47,056 bases of DNA from Johnsonella ignava ATCC 51276 (GTDB lineage: Bacteria > Bacillota > Clostridia > Lachnospirales > Lachnospiraceae): the NCBI RefSeq assembly GCF_000235445.1, contig NZ_JH378841.1:1-47056 (forward strand). Direction: 5' to 3'. The notes beneath the pieces are model-generated. The model saw only the letters and a program-made list of their open reading frames with translations. It searched no databases and was not told where the DNA came from. The first letter of the stretch is position 1, and each line of letters opens with the position of its first letter. Both the position numbers and the translations under genes were made by a program. Below, one piece after another: positions 1-8,326 of this stretch.

Positions 1-335
<335 letters not shown>

Positions 336-625
336 ATTCTCTCATTATGCCTGCCGGCATTTGTTTCCTTTTTTACTTGGTTTTTTAGGTTTTCGTTCCT
401 TGAAACCTGCCGCTTCTTTGCGGCAAGGTGCAGCATTTATAAACTTAAATTTTAGTTTATAAATAATATACATAAGTATACATATATATACAATATATAT
501 ATACAATATATATATAAATAAATTTATACATGCTGCATTTCTTATTGTTTTTAAGAAATTTCAGGGTTGTGTGTACTGTTTAATCTTTGGTTTTCAAGGT
601 TCTCTGCCTTTTGGGCAGCCCATAT

Positions 626-655
626 ACTATATCACAACGCCATATTACATGTCAA
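626..655 (-). promoter_or_regulatory. 16S rRNA operon promoter
   Basis: On the minus strand a perfect -35 box TTGACA (650-655) is followed after 18 bases by TATAGT (626-631), a 5/6 match to the -10 consensus. It lies about 290 bases before the mature 16S 5' end, a normal distance for a Clostridia rRNA leader. Confidence 0.65.
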
Positions 656-701
656 TAATAAAATAAAGTTTTTTATTTTTTATTTTATTTTTTTTAACAG
701 G

Positions 702-764
702 TTGATTTTTTAAGAAAAATAATATAAAATAACTTTAGTTATTAATAACATTTGTTATTTTATA
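702..764 (+). promoter_or_regulatory. Promoter with nested palindromic operator of the tetR-like gene
   Basis: A -35 box TTGATT (702-707), 17 bases, and a -10 box TAAAAT (725-730) precede the TetR-like gene. Overlapping the -10 is an 11-bp inverted repeat, TATAAAATAAC (723-733) and GTTATTTTATA (754-764), which encloses a perfect 12-bp palindrome GTTATTAATAAC (738-749). This is a likely self-repression operator. The palindromes are seen directly; TetR binding is inferred from position. Confidence 0.6.
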
Positions 765-780
765 TGAAGGAGGGGCTACA

Positions 781-1509
781 GTGCCTGCAAAAAAACAAAT
801 TTCAAAAGAAAATATTTTAGAAGCAGCCATAGATATTATACGTCAAAATGGAGTAAATGCTCTCAACGCACGAAATGTTGCAGAAAAACTAAAATGTTCA
901 ACACAGCCAATATATCTTTCTTTTTCGGGAATGGACGAATTAAAAATATCTTTATTTCAAGAAGCTATTAAAATTTATCAAAAGTTTATTTCAGAAGAAA
1001 TGAGCAGGTCCGAATACCCACCCTATAAATCCTATGGCATGAGTTATGTCCATTTTGCTAAAAAAGAAAAAGAACTTTTTCAGTTTTTATTTATGTGTGA
1101 TCGCTCAAAAGAAAAAGATCGAGAATTTAACGAAATGCTTTTTCTTCTAATGGATAACAATAAAATGGATTATAAAACAGCCTCTAAAATACACATGGAA
1201 ATGTGGTTATTTGGTCATGGTATAGCTACAATGCTTGCAACTTCTTATATAAATCTGGACGATGAAACAATTAGCAATTATATGTCCGATGTTTATCAAG
1301 GAGTAAGATATTTATATGACACAAAACAAGAGGAAATACAAAATTATGAAAACATCAATTCAAAATGGATAAATTGTCCTGTTTGTGGAAATAAGACAAA
1401 TAACAAGCTACGAAAGGATACTGTATTAAAGAACTTTCCTATATTTTGCCCAAAATGTAAAAATGAAAGTCTGATTGATGCAAGTAATTTATTCATAAAA
1501 ATTAAATGA
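781..1509 (+). CDS. TetR-family regulator with C-terminal cysteine-rich KTR domain
   Basis: A DNA-binding transcriptional regulator of 242 residues. Residues 1-60 form a TetR helix-turn-helix (VNALNARNVAEKLKCSTQPIY). The middle is a helical ligand-binding region of the TetR_C type. The last 44 residues hold a zinc-ribbon-like segment with CPVC (C199, C202) and CPKC (C223, C226) around RKDTVLKNFP. This matches the 'cysteine-rich KTR' family that I know as a short stand-alone protein associated with mobile elements. The start is GTG, with AAGGAGGGG five bases upstream. The next gene follows after 19 bases, so the two are probably co-transcribed. The ligand is unknown. The fusion could make DNA binding respond to metal or redox state, but that is inference. 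Confidence 0.85.
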   Translation: MPAKKQISKENILEAAIDIIRQNGVNALNARNVAEKLKCSTQPIYLSFSGMDELKISLFQEAIKIYQKFISEEMSRSEYPPYKSYGMSYVHFAKKEKELFQFLFMCDRSKEKDREFNEMLFLLMDNNKMDYKTASKIHMEMWLFGHGIATMLATSYINLDDETISNYMSDVYQGVRYLYDTKQEEIQNYENINSKWINCPVCGNKTNNKLRKDTVLKNFPIFCPKCKNESLIDASNLFIKIK

Positions 1510-1528
1510 AATACGAGGGATTAATAAA

Positions 1529-2662
1529 ATGAAAACTGTAAATGCAAATTTTTTTGAGCTTAAAGGTACAAATTATAAAATAGGACAGCAATTAGGCTAT
1601 ATGGTTTTAAATAATCCATACTTAAAAGAAATTTTTTTATCATCCTCTAAAACCATCCCGGAAAATTATAAATATATTTATGAGCTATTCGACAAATATT
1701 GCCCCGGGCTAAATGAGGAGTTGCAGGGCTTTGCAGATATTTTAGGAGTTGAAAAGAGCAGACTTATATTTGTCCCGTTAACCTATTTAGCTCCTGCATG
1801 TAGTCAAATAATTATTCTGCCCGCTAAAACAAAAAACCATCATACAATTCTGGCAAGAAACTATGATTATTCGGAGCAAATGGATGATTTCTGTTTGAGT
1901 AAAACGACCGTTACAGGTAAATACTCGCATATCGGCAGTAATATTATACAATTTGGCAGAGGAGAAGGTATGAATGAATGTGGTTTAGCCGTATCCCAAA
2001 GTGCCTGTGGCAGACCTGTCAATAATTATCAAGCAGGAAAAACCCCTAAGGTTGTTGGCTTGCAATTTTGGGCTGTGGTAAGAACTTTATTGGAAAACTG
2101 TAAAAATGTCAAAGAGGCTTTAAGCACTGTATCTGATATGCCCATAGCCTGTAATATAAACTTAATGGTTGCAGATAAAAGTGGCGAGGCCGCACTGATT
2201 GAAATTATGGATGGAAGAAAAGAAGTGAAGCTTATTCAAGAAAATATGAAAGTAGATTATCTTATTGCTACAAACCATATTCATATCTCAAACATGGTAA
2301 GCATTGAGCCCTATGCAATGAAAAACTCTGTAATAAGGTATAGATGCTTAAAACAGTGGATTACACAAAACTCTGATATAGATGAGAAAAAAATAAAAAA
2401 ACTCCTCTTAACTCCTTATCCGAATGGTCTAATGCTTCCATTTTATGAAGATCGCTTTGGAACAATCAAAAGTATCGTGTTTAATCTTACTCTCGGAAAA
2501 GCTGATATTTGCTGGGGCGGTTTAGAGACGAATAAATGGCATTCCTTTGATATTGACGATAACCTTGAGAATAAAACATGTTTACAAAATATTAAAAATC
2601 AATCAACGATAAAAGACTTCTTTGATACTGAACCTATTGAAGGGCAAAAGGATTTGTTTTAA
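1529..2662 (+). CDS. C45-family (acyl-CoA:6-APA acyltransferase-like) Ntn hydrolase
   Basis: A 377-residue protein of the peptidase C45 / penicillin acyltransferase fold. These enzymes are N-terminal nucleophile hydrolases that cut themselves before a cysteine and then hydrolyse amide bonds; bile-salt and acyl-homoserine-lactone amidases are distant relatives. The candidate nucleophile is C91 in LAPACSQIIILPAK, followed by the typical ILARNYDYS strand (Asn/Asp oxyanion region). There is no signal peptide, so it is probably cytosolic. It lies 19 bases after the TetR-like gene, with a weak GAGGGA site, so the regulator may control it. The substrate cannot be told from sequence. Confidence 0.8.
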   Translation: MKTVNANFFELKGTNYKIGQQLGYMVLNNPYLKEIFLSSSKTIPENYKYIYELFDKYCPGLNEELQGFADILGVEKSRLIFVPLTYLAPACSQIIILPAKTKNHHTILARNYDYSEQMDDFCLSKTTVTGKYSHIGSNIIQFGRGEGMNECGLAVSQSACGRPVNNYQAGKTPKVVGLQFWAVVRTLLENCKNVKEALSTVSDMPIACNINLMVADKSGEAALIEIMDGRKEVKLIQENMKVDYLIATNHIHISNMVSIEPYAMKNSVIRYRCLKQWITQNSDIDEKKIKKLLLTPYPNGLMLPFYEDRFGTIKSIVFNLTLGKADICWGGLETNKWHSFDIDDNLENKTCLQNIKNQSTIKDFFDTEPIEGQKDLF

Positions 2663-2767
2663 AGAAAAGTGATAGATTTAGAATAGATAAATTATAGAAT
2701 AAATAAATGTTGTTTTAAAAAAATAGCAGTAAAATGCATTTTTAATACAATAAGGAGGGTAAATAAA

Positions 2768-3205
2768 ATGTGTACAGAATGTTATGTTGATAAAAACAGA
2801 ATAACCCCACTTCTAAATCCATTGGATTGTTTGGAGAATCACACACAATATATCTGTGGAAGCTGCGGACGATGTATTTGCATTGAACATGATCCAAAGC
2901 GTAGATTGCAACGTTGGAATTTCCCTTTTAAATCCCTGGAAATTGCAAAATTGTATTTGCGCACTGCAGATTATAGTATAAAAAAACCTTGCGGTATTTA
3001 TGAGATAAAAAGCACAAATGGAAGAATCTCATATAAAATATTTACAGATAGAAGCGACTTGCAGTTATATCTAAAAAAGAACAAAGGAAAGACCTGTAAT
3101 AAAATGGAGCCTGTTTTTATTGTTAAAGAATATAAAGAATATACCGGTACACAAGTCAGGAAATTAACTTCTGACGAAATAAAAAAATATATGTCGGAAA
3201 GATAA
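2768..3205 (+). CDS. Small cysteine-rich protein, function unknown
   Basis: A 145-residue protein that I do not recognise. The N-terminal 41 residues hold seven cysteines and a histidine in a metal-site-like spacing (C2, C5, C21, C30, C33, C36, C38, H41; CGSCGRC is the core), which suggests a zinc-binding knuckle. The remainder is a basic alpha/beta region with no membrane segment or signal peptide. An AAGGAGG site seven bases or so before the ATG gives a confident start. It follows the C45 hydrolase by 105 bases and is probably in the same transcription unit, upstream of a strong hairpin. Confidence 0.7.
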   Translation: MCTECYVDKNRITPLLNPLDCLENHTQYICGSCGRCICIEHDPKRRLQRWNFPFKSLEIAKLYLRTADYSIKKPCGIYEIKSTNGRISYKIFTDRSDLQLYLKKNKGKTCNKMEPVFIVKEYKEYTGTQVRKLTSDEIKKYMSER

Positions 3206-3269
3206 ACTTTTTTACATATTTTCACGTACTCTCATACGCTCAAATAATACCTAAAATAAATATAAAACA

Positions 3270-3311
3270 GCAGTGCGACTTAAATAGTTAAAATAACCTA
3301 AGTCGTACTGC
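3270..3311. terminator. Bidirectional terminator-like hairpin
   Basis: GCAGTGCGACTTA (3270-3282) and TAAGTCGTACTGC (3299-3311) pair over 13 positions, with one G-T wobble and a 16-base loop. A T-rich tail is present on both sides, so it could end transcripts from either direction. It follows the Cys-rich gene by 65 bases. Confidence 0.55.
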
Positions 3312-3453
3312 CATATTTTAAATGCAAAATACCTATATATATAAAGAATACTTAATTTAATACAATTTTTTCTGCCTAAGCCTGTATCAAATCTAAAACA
3401 AACACCACTCATATTTATTTTAAATAAACGCCTGTCATTATCCTCAATATCTG

Positions 3454-3520
3454 GGTAAAACCGTTCCGTACAATCAGTGCAGCTATATTTCAGGTAAAAC
3501 CGTCTAATACAATCAGTACA
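3454..3520. repeat. Two-copy imperfect direct repeat
   Basis: GGTAAAACCGT, then a short variable stretch, then TACAATCAGT occurs at 3454-3480 and again at 3493-3520, a period of 39 bases. The purpose is unknown. It could be the decayed start of a longer array or a pair of binding sites. Confidence 0.5.
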
Positions 3521-3556
3521 TCTACGCTTAAGACAAACTTGCCTTAATAAGTATTT

Positions 3557-4435
3557 TCAAATAAATTGTTTAACAACAGTCTTTGCAGTATTTATAAATG
3601 CGGCTGCAGCCGGCACATTTTTTTGTAAAGCTAAACCTATACCAAGGGTTCTTACTGAACATGGTAAAACCGGAATTATATTAACTTTATCTTCATGCCC
3701 TTCAAGAAACATACTTGGTAAAAGGCTGATACCTAGATTATTGGCAACCATTGATATAATGGTATGCTCATCATCGCATGAAAACCGTATATTCGGTTTT
3801 ATGCCCGCTGTCTCAAAAGTATTTACAACATCGCTGTCAACACCGCTTTTTGAGGCTATAAAAGGATAATTTTCAAAAGCCTTAAGCGGAAAGCTTTGCT
3901 CGTATTCATAAGGCAGCTCTAAACTTTTTGAAGTTACCGCATAAAGATTGTCTCTTGCAAGAGTGATAAACTTAAAACTCTGTTTTTTTCTCCAGCTTAA
4001 AAAACCAATATCTACGGTTCCTTCGTTTATCCAGCCCTCAATGGCTTCAATACCGCCTTCATGTATAACAAGGTTGATATTCGGATAAAGTTCCTGAAAT
4101 TTTTTTATTACTGCCGGCAACCACTGCCTTGCTATACTCGAATAGCTCCCTATACTCACCGATCCTTTTTTAAGTCCTCTTATAGAATTAACATTCTCTA
4201 TAAGTTTGTTGTAATTTGCAAGTATAGAATGTACCTTAGGAAGCAGAAGCTTTGCATCATTTGTCAAACACACGCCATGTTTTGTCCTTTTTAGAAGCGG
4301 CACACCTATCTCAAGTTCAAGTTTACTTACAGCATGGCTTACGCCTGACTGCGTATACCCAAGTCTCTTTGCACTTTCGGATAGATTTTTAGTATCAGCA
4401 ATATCTGAAAAAAGTTGAAGTTTGCTAATATCCAT
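3557..4435 (-). CDS. LysR-family transcriptional regulator
   Basis: A 292-residue LysR-type regulator. The N-terminal winged helix is clear (MDISKLQLFSDIADTKNLS, then AKRLGYTQSGVSHAVSKLE), followed by a periplasmic-binding-protein-like effector domain from about residue 90. The start is placed at 4435: AAAGGAGGT lies six bases upstream, and an upstream in-frame ATG would put the ribosome site inside the coding region. It is transcribed away from prdC with 247 bases between them, a common arrangement for a regulator of the adjacent operon. In Clostridioides difficile the prd genes are controlled by the sigma-54 activator PrdR, and no such gene is seen here, so this LysR protein is the obvious candidate regulator (inference). 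Confidence 0.88.
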   Translation of the reverse strand: MDISKLQLFSDIADTKNLSESAKRLGYTQSGVSHAVSKLELEIGVPLLKRTKHGVCLTNDAKLLLPKVHSILANYNKLIENVNSIRGLKKGSVSIGSYSSIARQWLPAVIKKFQELYPNINLVIHEGGIEAIEGWINEGTVDIGFLSWRKKQSFKFITLARDNLYAVTSKSLELPYEYEQSFPLKAFENYPFIASKSGVDSDVVNTFETAGIKPNIRFSCDDEHTIISMVANNLGISLLPSMFLEGHEDKVNIIPVLPCSVRTLGIGLALQKNVPAAAAFINTAKTVVKQFI

Positions 4436-4457
4436 AATACCTCCTTTCATGTTTTTT

Positions 4458-4478
4458 AATATGAAATTTTGTCATATT
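4458..4478. promoter_or_regulatory. Candidate LysR operator
   Basis: AATATGA, seven bases, TCATATT: a perfect 7-bp inverted repeat of the T-N11-A kind bound by LysR regulators. It sits 23 bases before the lysR start, in the shared region with the prd cluster. Binding is inferred. Confidence 0.5.
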
Positions 4479-4682
4479 GTCAATTAAGTATTCTCACTTT
4501 ACTAATACCATATTTTCGACTACAATGCAATAGCAAACAGCTCAAAAGTAAGTAGAATTTTACTTGTAACTACTTTTTTTTTCAAAAATCTACATAAATG
4601 GGATTTTATTTTGAGTGTGATGAATTTTAACTATCAAAAGTTAAAAAACAAACATTCACTATTAAGAGGAGGAAATTCACAT

Positions 4683-5972
4683 ATGAAATTTGTTTTTCCA
4701 CTGAAACAGCATATAGGTGCAGCTTCAGAGTCTATTGTTGTGCCGAAAGAGCATGTACATAGAGGACAGCTCATCGCAAAAAGACCTGAAACTTCACTTG
4801 GAGCTAATATTTTTTCAAGTGTTGACGGTACTGTCGATTCAGTTAGTGAAACAGAGATAATCATTAATGAAGAAAATACTGATTTTTCAAAATATGAATC
4901 ACTTAAGGAAACGGATCCTATAAAGCTTGTTGAAGAATCAGGGCTTGTAGGGCTTGGCGGTGCCGGGTTCCCTACATATGTAAAGCTTGGAAAAAAATTT
5001 GAAAGCGGTGGGGTTATAGCAGTAAATGCGGCTGAATGTGAACCTATATTGTCGCACAATATATATCGCATTGAAAAAGAACCTCAAAAACTTATAGACG
5101 GCTTAAAAATCGTACTTGAGATTACAAATGCCGGGAAAGGAATTATATGCTTAAAAGGTATACATACCGAAGCAATTAAAATCCTTAAAAACGCAATAAA
5201 AGATCCAAATATAAGTATATTTGAATTAGAGAATATATATCCTGTAGGTGAAGAAAGGGCTATAGTGAGAGATGCTCTCGGAGTATTACTTGACCCTGAA
5301 CTCCTCCCTCTGGCAGCGGATGCTATAGTAATAAATGCTGAAACAGTATTTAGACTCCGTGAAGCAGTTGTTGAAAAAAAACCTCTTATTGACAAGGATA
5401 TTACTGTTGCAGGAAAACTCAAAGAAAACGCCAGCATACATATATTACAAGACATCCCATTAGGTAAGAGTGTTGGTGAAGTTATAGATACAGCAGGAGG
5501 ACTTGGAACTGAATACGGTGAAATCATAATGGGCGGACCCTTTACAGGAAAAAGAACCACTCTCGATGTTCCGATAGTAAAAACTACCGGAGGTATTATA
5601 GCCGCAGAAAACTTTATGCCAGGACCTCAAAAAATAGGTCTTTTAGTATGTGCCTGCGGTGCAGATAAAGAAAGGCTTGAGGAACAGGCTGCAAGCATGG
5701 GCTCTGAAGTGGTGGGAGTGGAATATTGCAAACAGGCAAAACAAGTTAAAAACAGCCTTAAATGTGAAAATCCGGGCAAATGTCCCGGTCAGGTGGAGAA
5801 AGTAATGGCATTAAAAAAAGCAGGAGCACAGGCAGTACTTATAAGCAACTGTACTGACTGTACAAATACTGTAATGTCATGTGCACCACAATTAAAACTG
5901 CCAGTTTATCATTGTACTGACGGAGCACTGCGCTCAGTCAACTACAAGATGATAAGGAAATTTAAAAACTAA
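4683..5972 (+). CDS. prdC: Proline reductase-associated electron transfer protein PrdC
   Basis: A 429-residue RnfC-like electron carrier thought to feed electrons to D-proline reductase. The N-terminal part opens MKFVFPLKQHIG and holds the RnfC-like motifs GLVGLGGAGFPTYVKL and NAAECEPILSHN. A cysteine-rich C-terminal tail follows (LVCACGADKERL, then KCENPGKCPGQ, then SNCTDCTNTVMSC), probably carrying the redox centre. ATG 4683 is chosen because GAGGAGG lies ten bases upstream; a TTG-led extension to 4611 is less likely. There is no in-frame UGA, so this copy has no selenocysteine. It is the first gene of the prd cluster, 22 bases before prdA. I recall that some PrdC homologues are selenoproteins. 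Confidence 0.88.
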   Translation: MKFVFPLKQHIGAASESIVVPKEHVHRGQLIAKRPETSLGANIFSSVDGTVDSVSETEIIINEENTDFSKYESLKETDPIKLVEESGLVGLGGAGFPTYVKLGKKFESGGVIAVNAAECEPILSHNIYRIEKEPQKLIDGLKIVLEITNAGKGIICLKGIHTEAIKILKNAIKDPNISIFELENIYPVGEERAIVRDALGVLLDPELLPLAADAIVINAETVFRLREAVVEKKPLIDKDITVAGKLKENASIHILQDIPLGKSVGEVIDTAGGLGTEYGEIIMGGPFTGKRTTLDVPIVKTTGGIIAAENFMPGPQKIGLLVCACGADKERLEEQAASMGSEVVGVEYCKQAKQVKNSLKCENPGKCPGQVEKVMALKKAGAQAVLISNCTDCTNTVMSCAPQLKLPVYHCTDGALRSVNYKMIRKFKN

Positions 5973-5994
5973 TTATTTAAGGAGGAACCAGAAC

Positions 5995-7812
5995 ATGTCA
6001 ATTACACAGGAAACACTGCAGAAACATCTCAAAGATCCGGCAATTCTGTGCTGCAGAAGGGACAAAGGTACAGTAATAAGTGCTGCCGACCTTGAAGACC
6101 CGGGACTTTTTGATGATATGCAGGAAGCAGGACTTTTAACTCTGAGTCCTGACGGCTTGCGTATAGAGCAGGTTATAGGACGCACTCTGCTTCAGGACAC
6201 TGAAGCGCTTACATCAATTACAAAAGATGTACTTGATTCAGTAAACAAAACAGAAGATGACAATGCTTCTGCACCGGCAGAAAGCAAGGCAGAGATTTCA
6301 GAAGTAGCAGTATCGGCTGCACCGGTATTTTCATCATCAGCTGCAAGAACAGGAGGAGACGGTATGATTCATATTGAAATTGGAAAGGCAGAAAAATTTG
6401 AAGGTTTAAAGCTTGATGTACCTGTAATTTCAGGCGGTGCAGCACCGGCAGCACAAGCTGTACAGACTTCACAGGCTTTAGAAGAAAAACATGGAGAGAA
6501 GAAAGTTATACGCAGGCTTCTCAAAAAACACATTAAAATTACTGATGTAAAGCTCGGAAGCAAAACATCCATTAAAGACGGAGTTATAACTATTGACAAG
6601 AGCATAGTTAATAAGGCGGTTAAAGAAGATGAACTTTGCAAAAGCCTTGAGCTTGAAGTGATTTATCCTGACAAGAGGCATATCTATACAGAAACTATCA
6701 TGGATGTATGCCCTATTGCTACAAAAGTTGAGGGAGAAATCGGCGAAGGAATCACAAAGGTTGCTGACGGTGTAGTATTTATGCTTACAGGTGTTGATGA
6801 AGATGGCGTTCAAGTTCATGAATTCGGTTCATCAGAAGGCTATCTTGATGAAAAGATGTATTTCGGACATCCGGGATGTGCAGATAAAGATGATATAATA
6901 ATTCGCTGCCATGCTGTAATCAAAAGACTCTCCGGTATGACAAGACCCGGTCCTTTTGCTGCACATAAATGTCAGGACTATATTATACAGGCGGTTCGTG
7001 ATCAACTTAAAGAATACAATGGAGAAGTTGTACGTGAAGAAGTGTGCGAGGATGTAAGAAGAAGCGGTAACCCAAGAGTAGTACTTGTTAAAGAGATCAT
7101 GGGACAAGGAGCTATGCATGACAATGTACTCTGCCCGACTGAGCCATGCGGCATACTCGGAGGACAGAAAAATGTAGACTGCGGCAATGTACCTATAATG
7201 CTTACACCCAACCAGGTAAGAGACGGTTCAATACATGCTCTTACCTGTATAGGACCTGCAACAAAGGAAATGACACGCCATTATATCAGAGAACCGCTCG
7301 TTGAAGGACTTGCTGCAGATACAGAACTTGATCTTATAGGTGTTGTATTTGTAGGTTCTCCTCAGGTTAATGATGAAAAACTCTGGGTATCAGAAAGACT
7401 TGGATCAATGCTTGAATCACTTGATCTTGACGGAATTATAATCACAACAGAGGGATTTGGAAACAACCATATTGACTTTATACAGCATATAGGACAGGCA
7501 GGAAAGAGAGGAATCCCAGTTGTTGGAGTTTCATTCTGTGCATATCAGGGACAGCTTGTTGTCGGCAATGAATATGCTAAGGCAATGGTTGAGGAAAATA
7601 TGGATGCAGGCGGATTTGAAAATGATATAGCAGGATGTTCATGTGTAACTGTCGAGGTTGCTGCAAGAGCAATTCAGATGCTTAAAAATGTTATGTCAGG
7701 TGTCGAAATTAAACCGGCTGAAAAGAAATGGAGTAATGATGTTATAAATACAAACAATAAACTCCTTGGACTTCCTGAAACAAAGCTTGTTGAAAGCGGA
7801 ACGCTCCACTAA
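5995..7812 (+). CDS. prdA: D-proline reductase proprotein PrdA
   Basis: The 605-residue precursor of the two PrdA-derived subunits of D-proline reductase, which reductively opens the D-proline ring to 5-aminovalerate in Stickland fermentation. In the characterised enzyme the chain is cut at an internal cysteine (Cys421, as I recall), which becomes the pyruvoyl group. Here the matching site is T417-C418 in SIHALTCIGPATK. It would give a 417-residue N-terminal piece of about 45 kDa and a C-terminal piece of 188 residues. Residues 80-165 are an Ala-rich linker after an N-terminal domain. The conserved blocks VCPIATKVEGEIGEG and GFGNNHIDFIQHIG flank the site. A strong AAGGAGG precedes the start. 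The stop overlaps the next start by one base (TAATG). Confidence 0.93.
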   Translation: MSITQETLQKHLKDPAILCCRRDKGTVISAADLEDPGLFDDMQEAGLLTLSPDGLRIEQVIGRTLLQDTEALTSITKDVLDSVNKTEDDNASAPAESKAEISEVAVSAAPVFSSSAARTGGDGMIHIEIGKAEKFEGLKLDVPVISGGAAPAAQAVQTSQALEEKHGEKKVIRRLLKKHIKITDVKLGSKTSIKDGVITIDKSIVNKAVKEDELCKSLELEVIYPDKRHIYTETIMDVCPIATKVEGEIGEGITKVADGVVFMLTGVDEDGVQVHEFGSSEGYLDEKMYFGHPGCADKDDIIIRCHAVIKRLSGMTRPGPFAAHKCQDYIIQAVRDQLKEYNGEVVREEVCEDVRRSGNPRVVLVKEIMGQGAMHDNVLCPTEPCGILGGQKNVDCGNVPIMLTPNQVRDGSIHALTCIGPATKEMTRHYIREPLVEGLAADTELDLIGVVFVGSPQVNDEKLWVSERLGSMLESLDLDGIIITTEGFGNNHIDFIQHIGQAGKRGIPVVGVSFCAYQGQLVVGNEYAKAMVEENMDAGGFENDIAGCSCVTVEVAARAIQMLKNVMSGVEIKPAEKKWSNDVINTNNKLLGLPETKLVESGTLH

Positions 7813-8237
7813 TGAACTATGTAATCAACCCTGTACTTATGGGCGGAATCATAAGTAAAATTACAGGTGATACAGTCAAAATAAATCTTAGGGGACGGCT
7901 TGGAGTTATAGAAACTCCCAAATTTCTCATCTCCTCTCCTTCTCCAAAGATTGGTGATAGTATAAGTTTTTACTTCAGCTATATTGAAGTTGTTAAAAAC
8001 ACCTGTGATTATGATTTTGATGAAATAGTACGTGAACATAATATAATTCCCTGCCTTCTAGGTGGGAAGATAACAGAATTTAATGATACTGCCATTGAGG
8101 TATCTGTAAAGGAGCTTTCTATTGTTGTAAGAGTCCCACGGCGTTGGGTATTTACTGAAATTTCACTTTCAAATGATCTTGATGTAGAGTTTTATCTAAG
8201 CCGTATGCAGATACTCCAGACTGCCAAAATATCATAG
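7812..8237 (+). CDS. Small two-repeat protein of the proline reductase cluster
   Basis: A 141-residue protein whose start overlaps the prdA stop (TAATG), so translation is coupled. It consists of two related halves: GGIISKITGDTVKINLRG (from residue 11) and GGKITEFNDTAIEVSVKE (from about residue 85), each continuing into a short beta-rich stretch. There are no transmembrane segments and no catalytic motif. I believe it matches a small domain annotated in Clostridium botulinum proline-reductase loci (CBO2463/CBO2479), but that is from memory. A role in assembly or maturation of the reductase would fit its place between prdA and prdB; no function is proven. Confidence 0.75.
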   Translation: MNYVINPVLMGGIISKITGDTVKINLRGRLGVIETPKFLISSPSPKIGDSISFYFSYIEVVKNTCDYDFDEIVREHNIIPCLLGGKITEFNDTAIEVSVKELSIVVRVPRRWVFTEISLSNDLDVEFYLSRMQILQTAKIS

Positions 8238-8326
8238 CCATGCTTATATAAGCAGTCTATAAATATACATCCAGATAAACCTAAAATGAAACTTAGAAAC
8301 TAGATATTAGTTGAGGAGGAAAAATA

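Larger units (their letters stand above)
336..780. other. rRNA leader and divergent promoter region
   Basis: No gene is seen here. Reading leftward it holds the rRNA promoter (626-655) and a long 16S leader. The leader has a CCTTGAAAACC stretch resembling the pre-16S leader motif common in Firmicutes, an AT-rich run built from alternating TATATA and ACA units (about 478-530), a 10-bp inverted repeat TTTATAAACT/AGTTTATAAA near 436-463, and small GC stems near 409-424. These are probably processing or antitermination structures; that is inference. The right end holds the promoter/operator of the tetR-like gene. Confidence 0.6.
3206..3556. other. Convergent intergenic region
   Basis: No gene is seen. 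The region separates the plus-strand tetR group from the minus-strand lysR gene. It holds a bidirectional hairpin (3270-3311) and a two-copy imperfect direct repeat (3454-3520), listed separately. Confidence 0.6.

Noticed and set aside
4480..4682. Sigma-54 (-24/-12) promoter before prdC
   Set aside because: No GG-N10-GC element with the right spacing is visible.
4634..7211. Several long minus-strand reading frames opposite prdC and prdA
   Set aside because: They mirror the codon pattern of the strongly supported plus-strand genes and have no features of their own.
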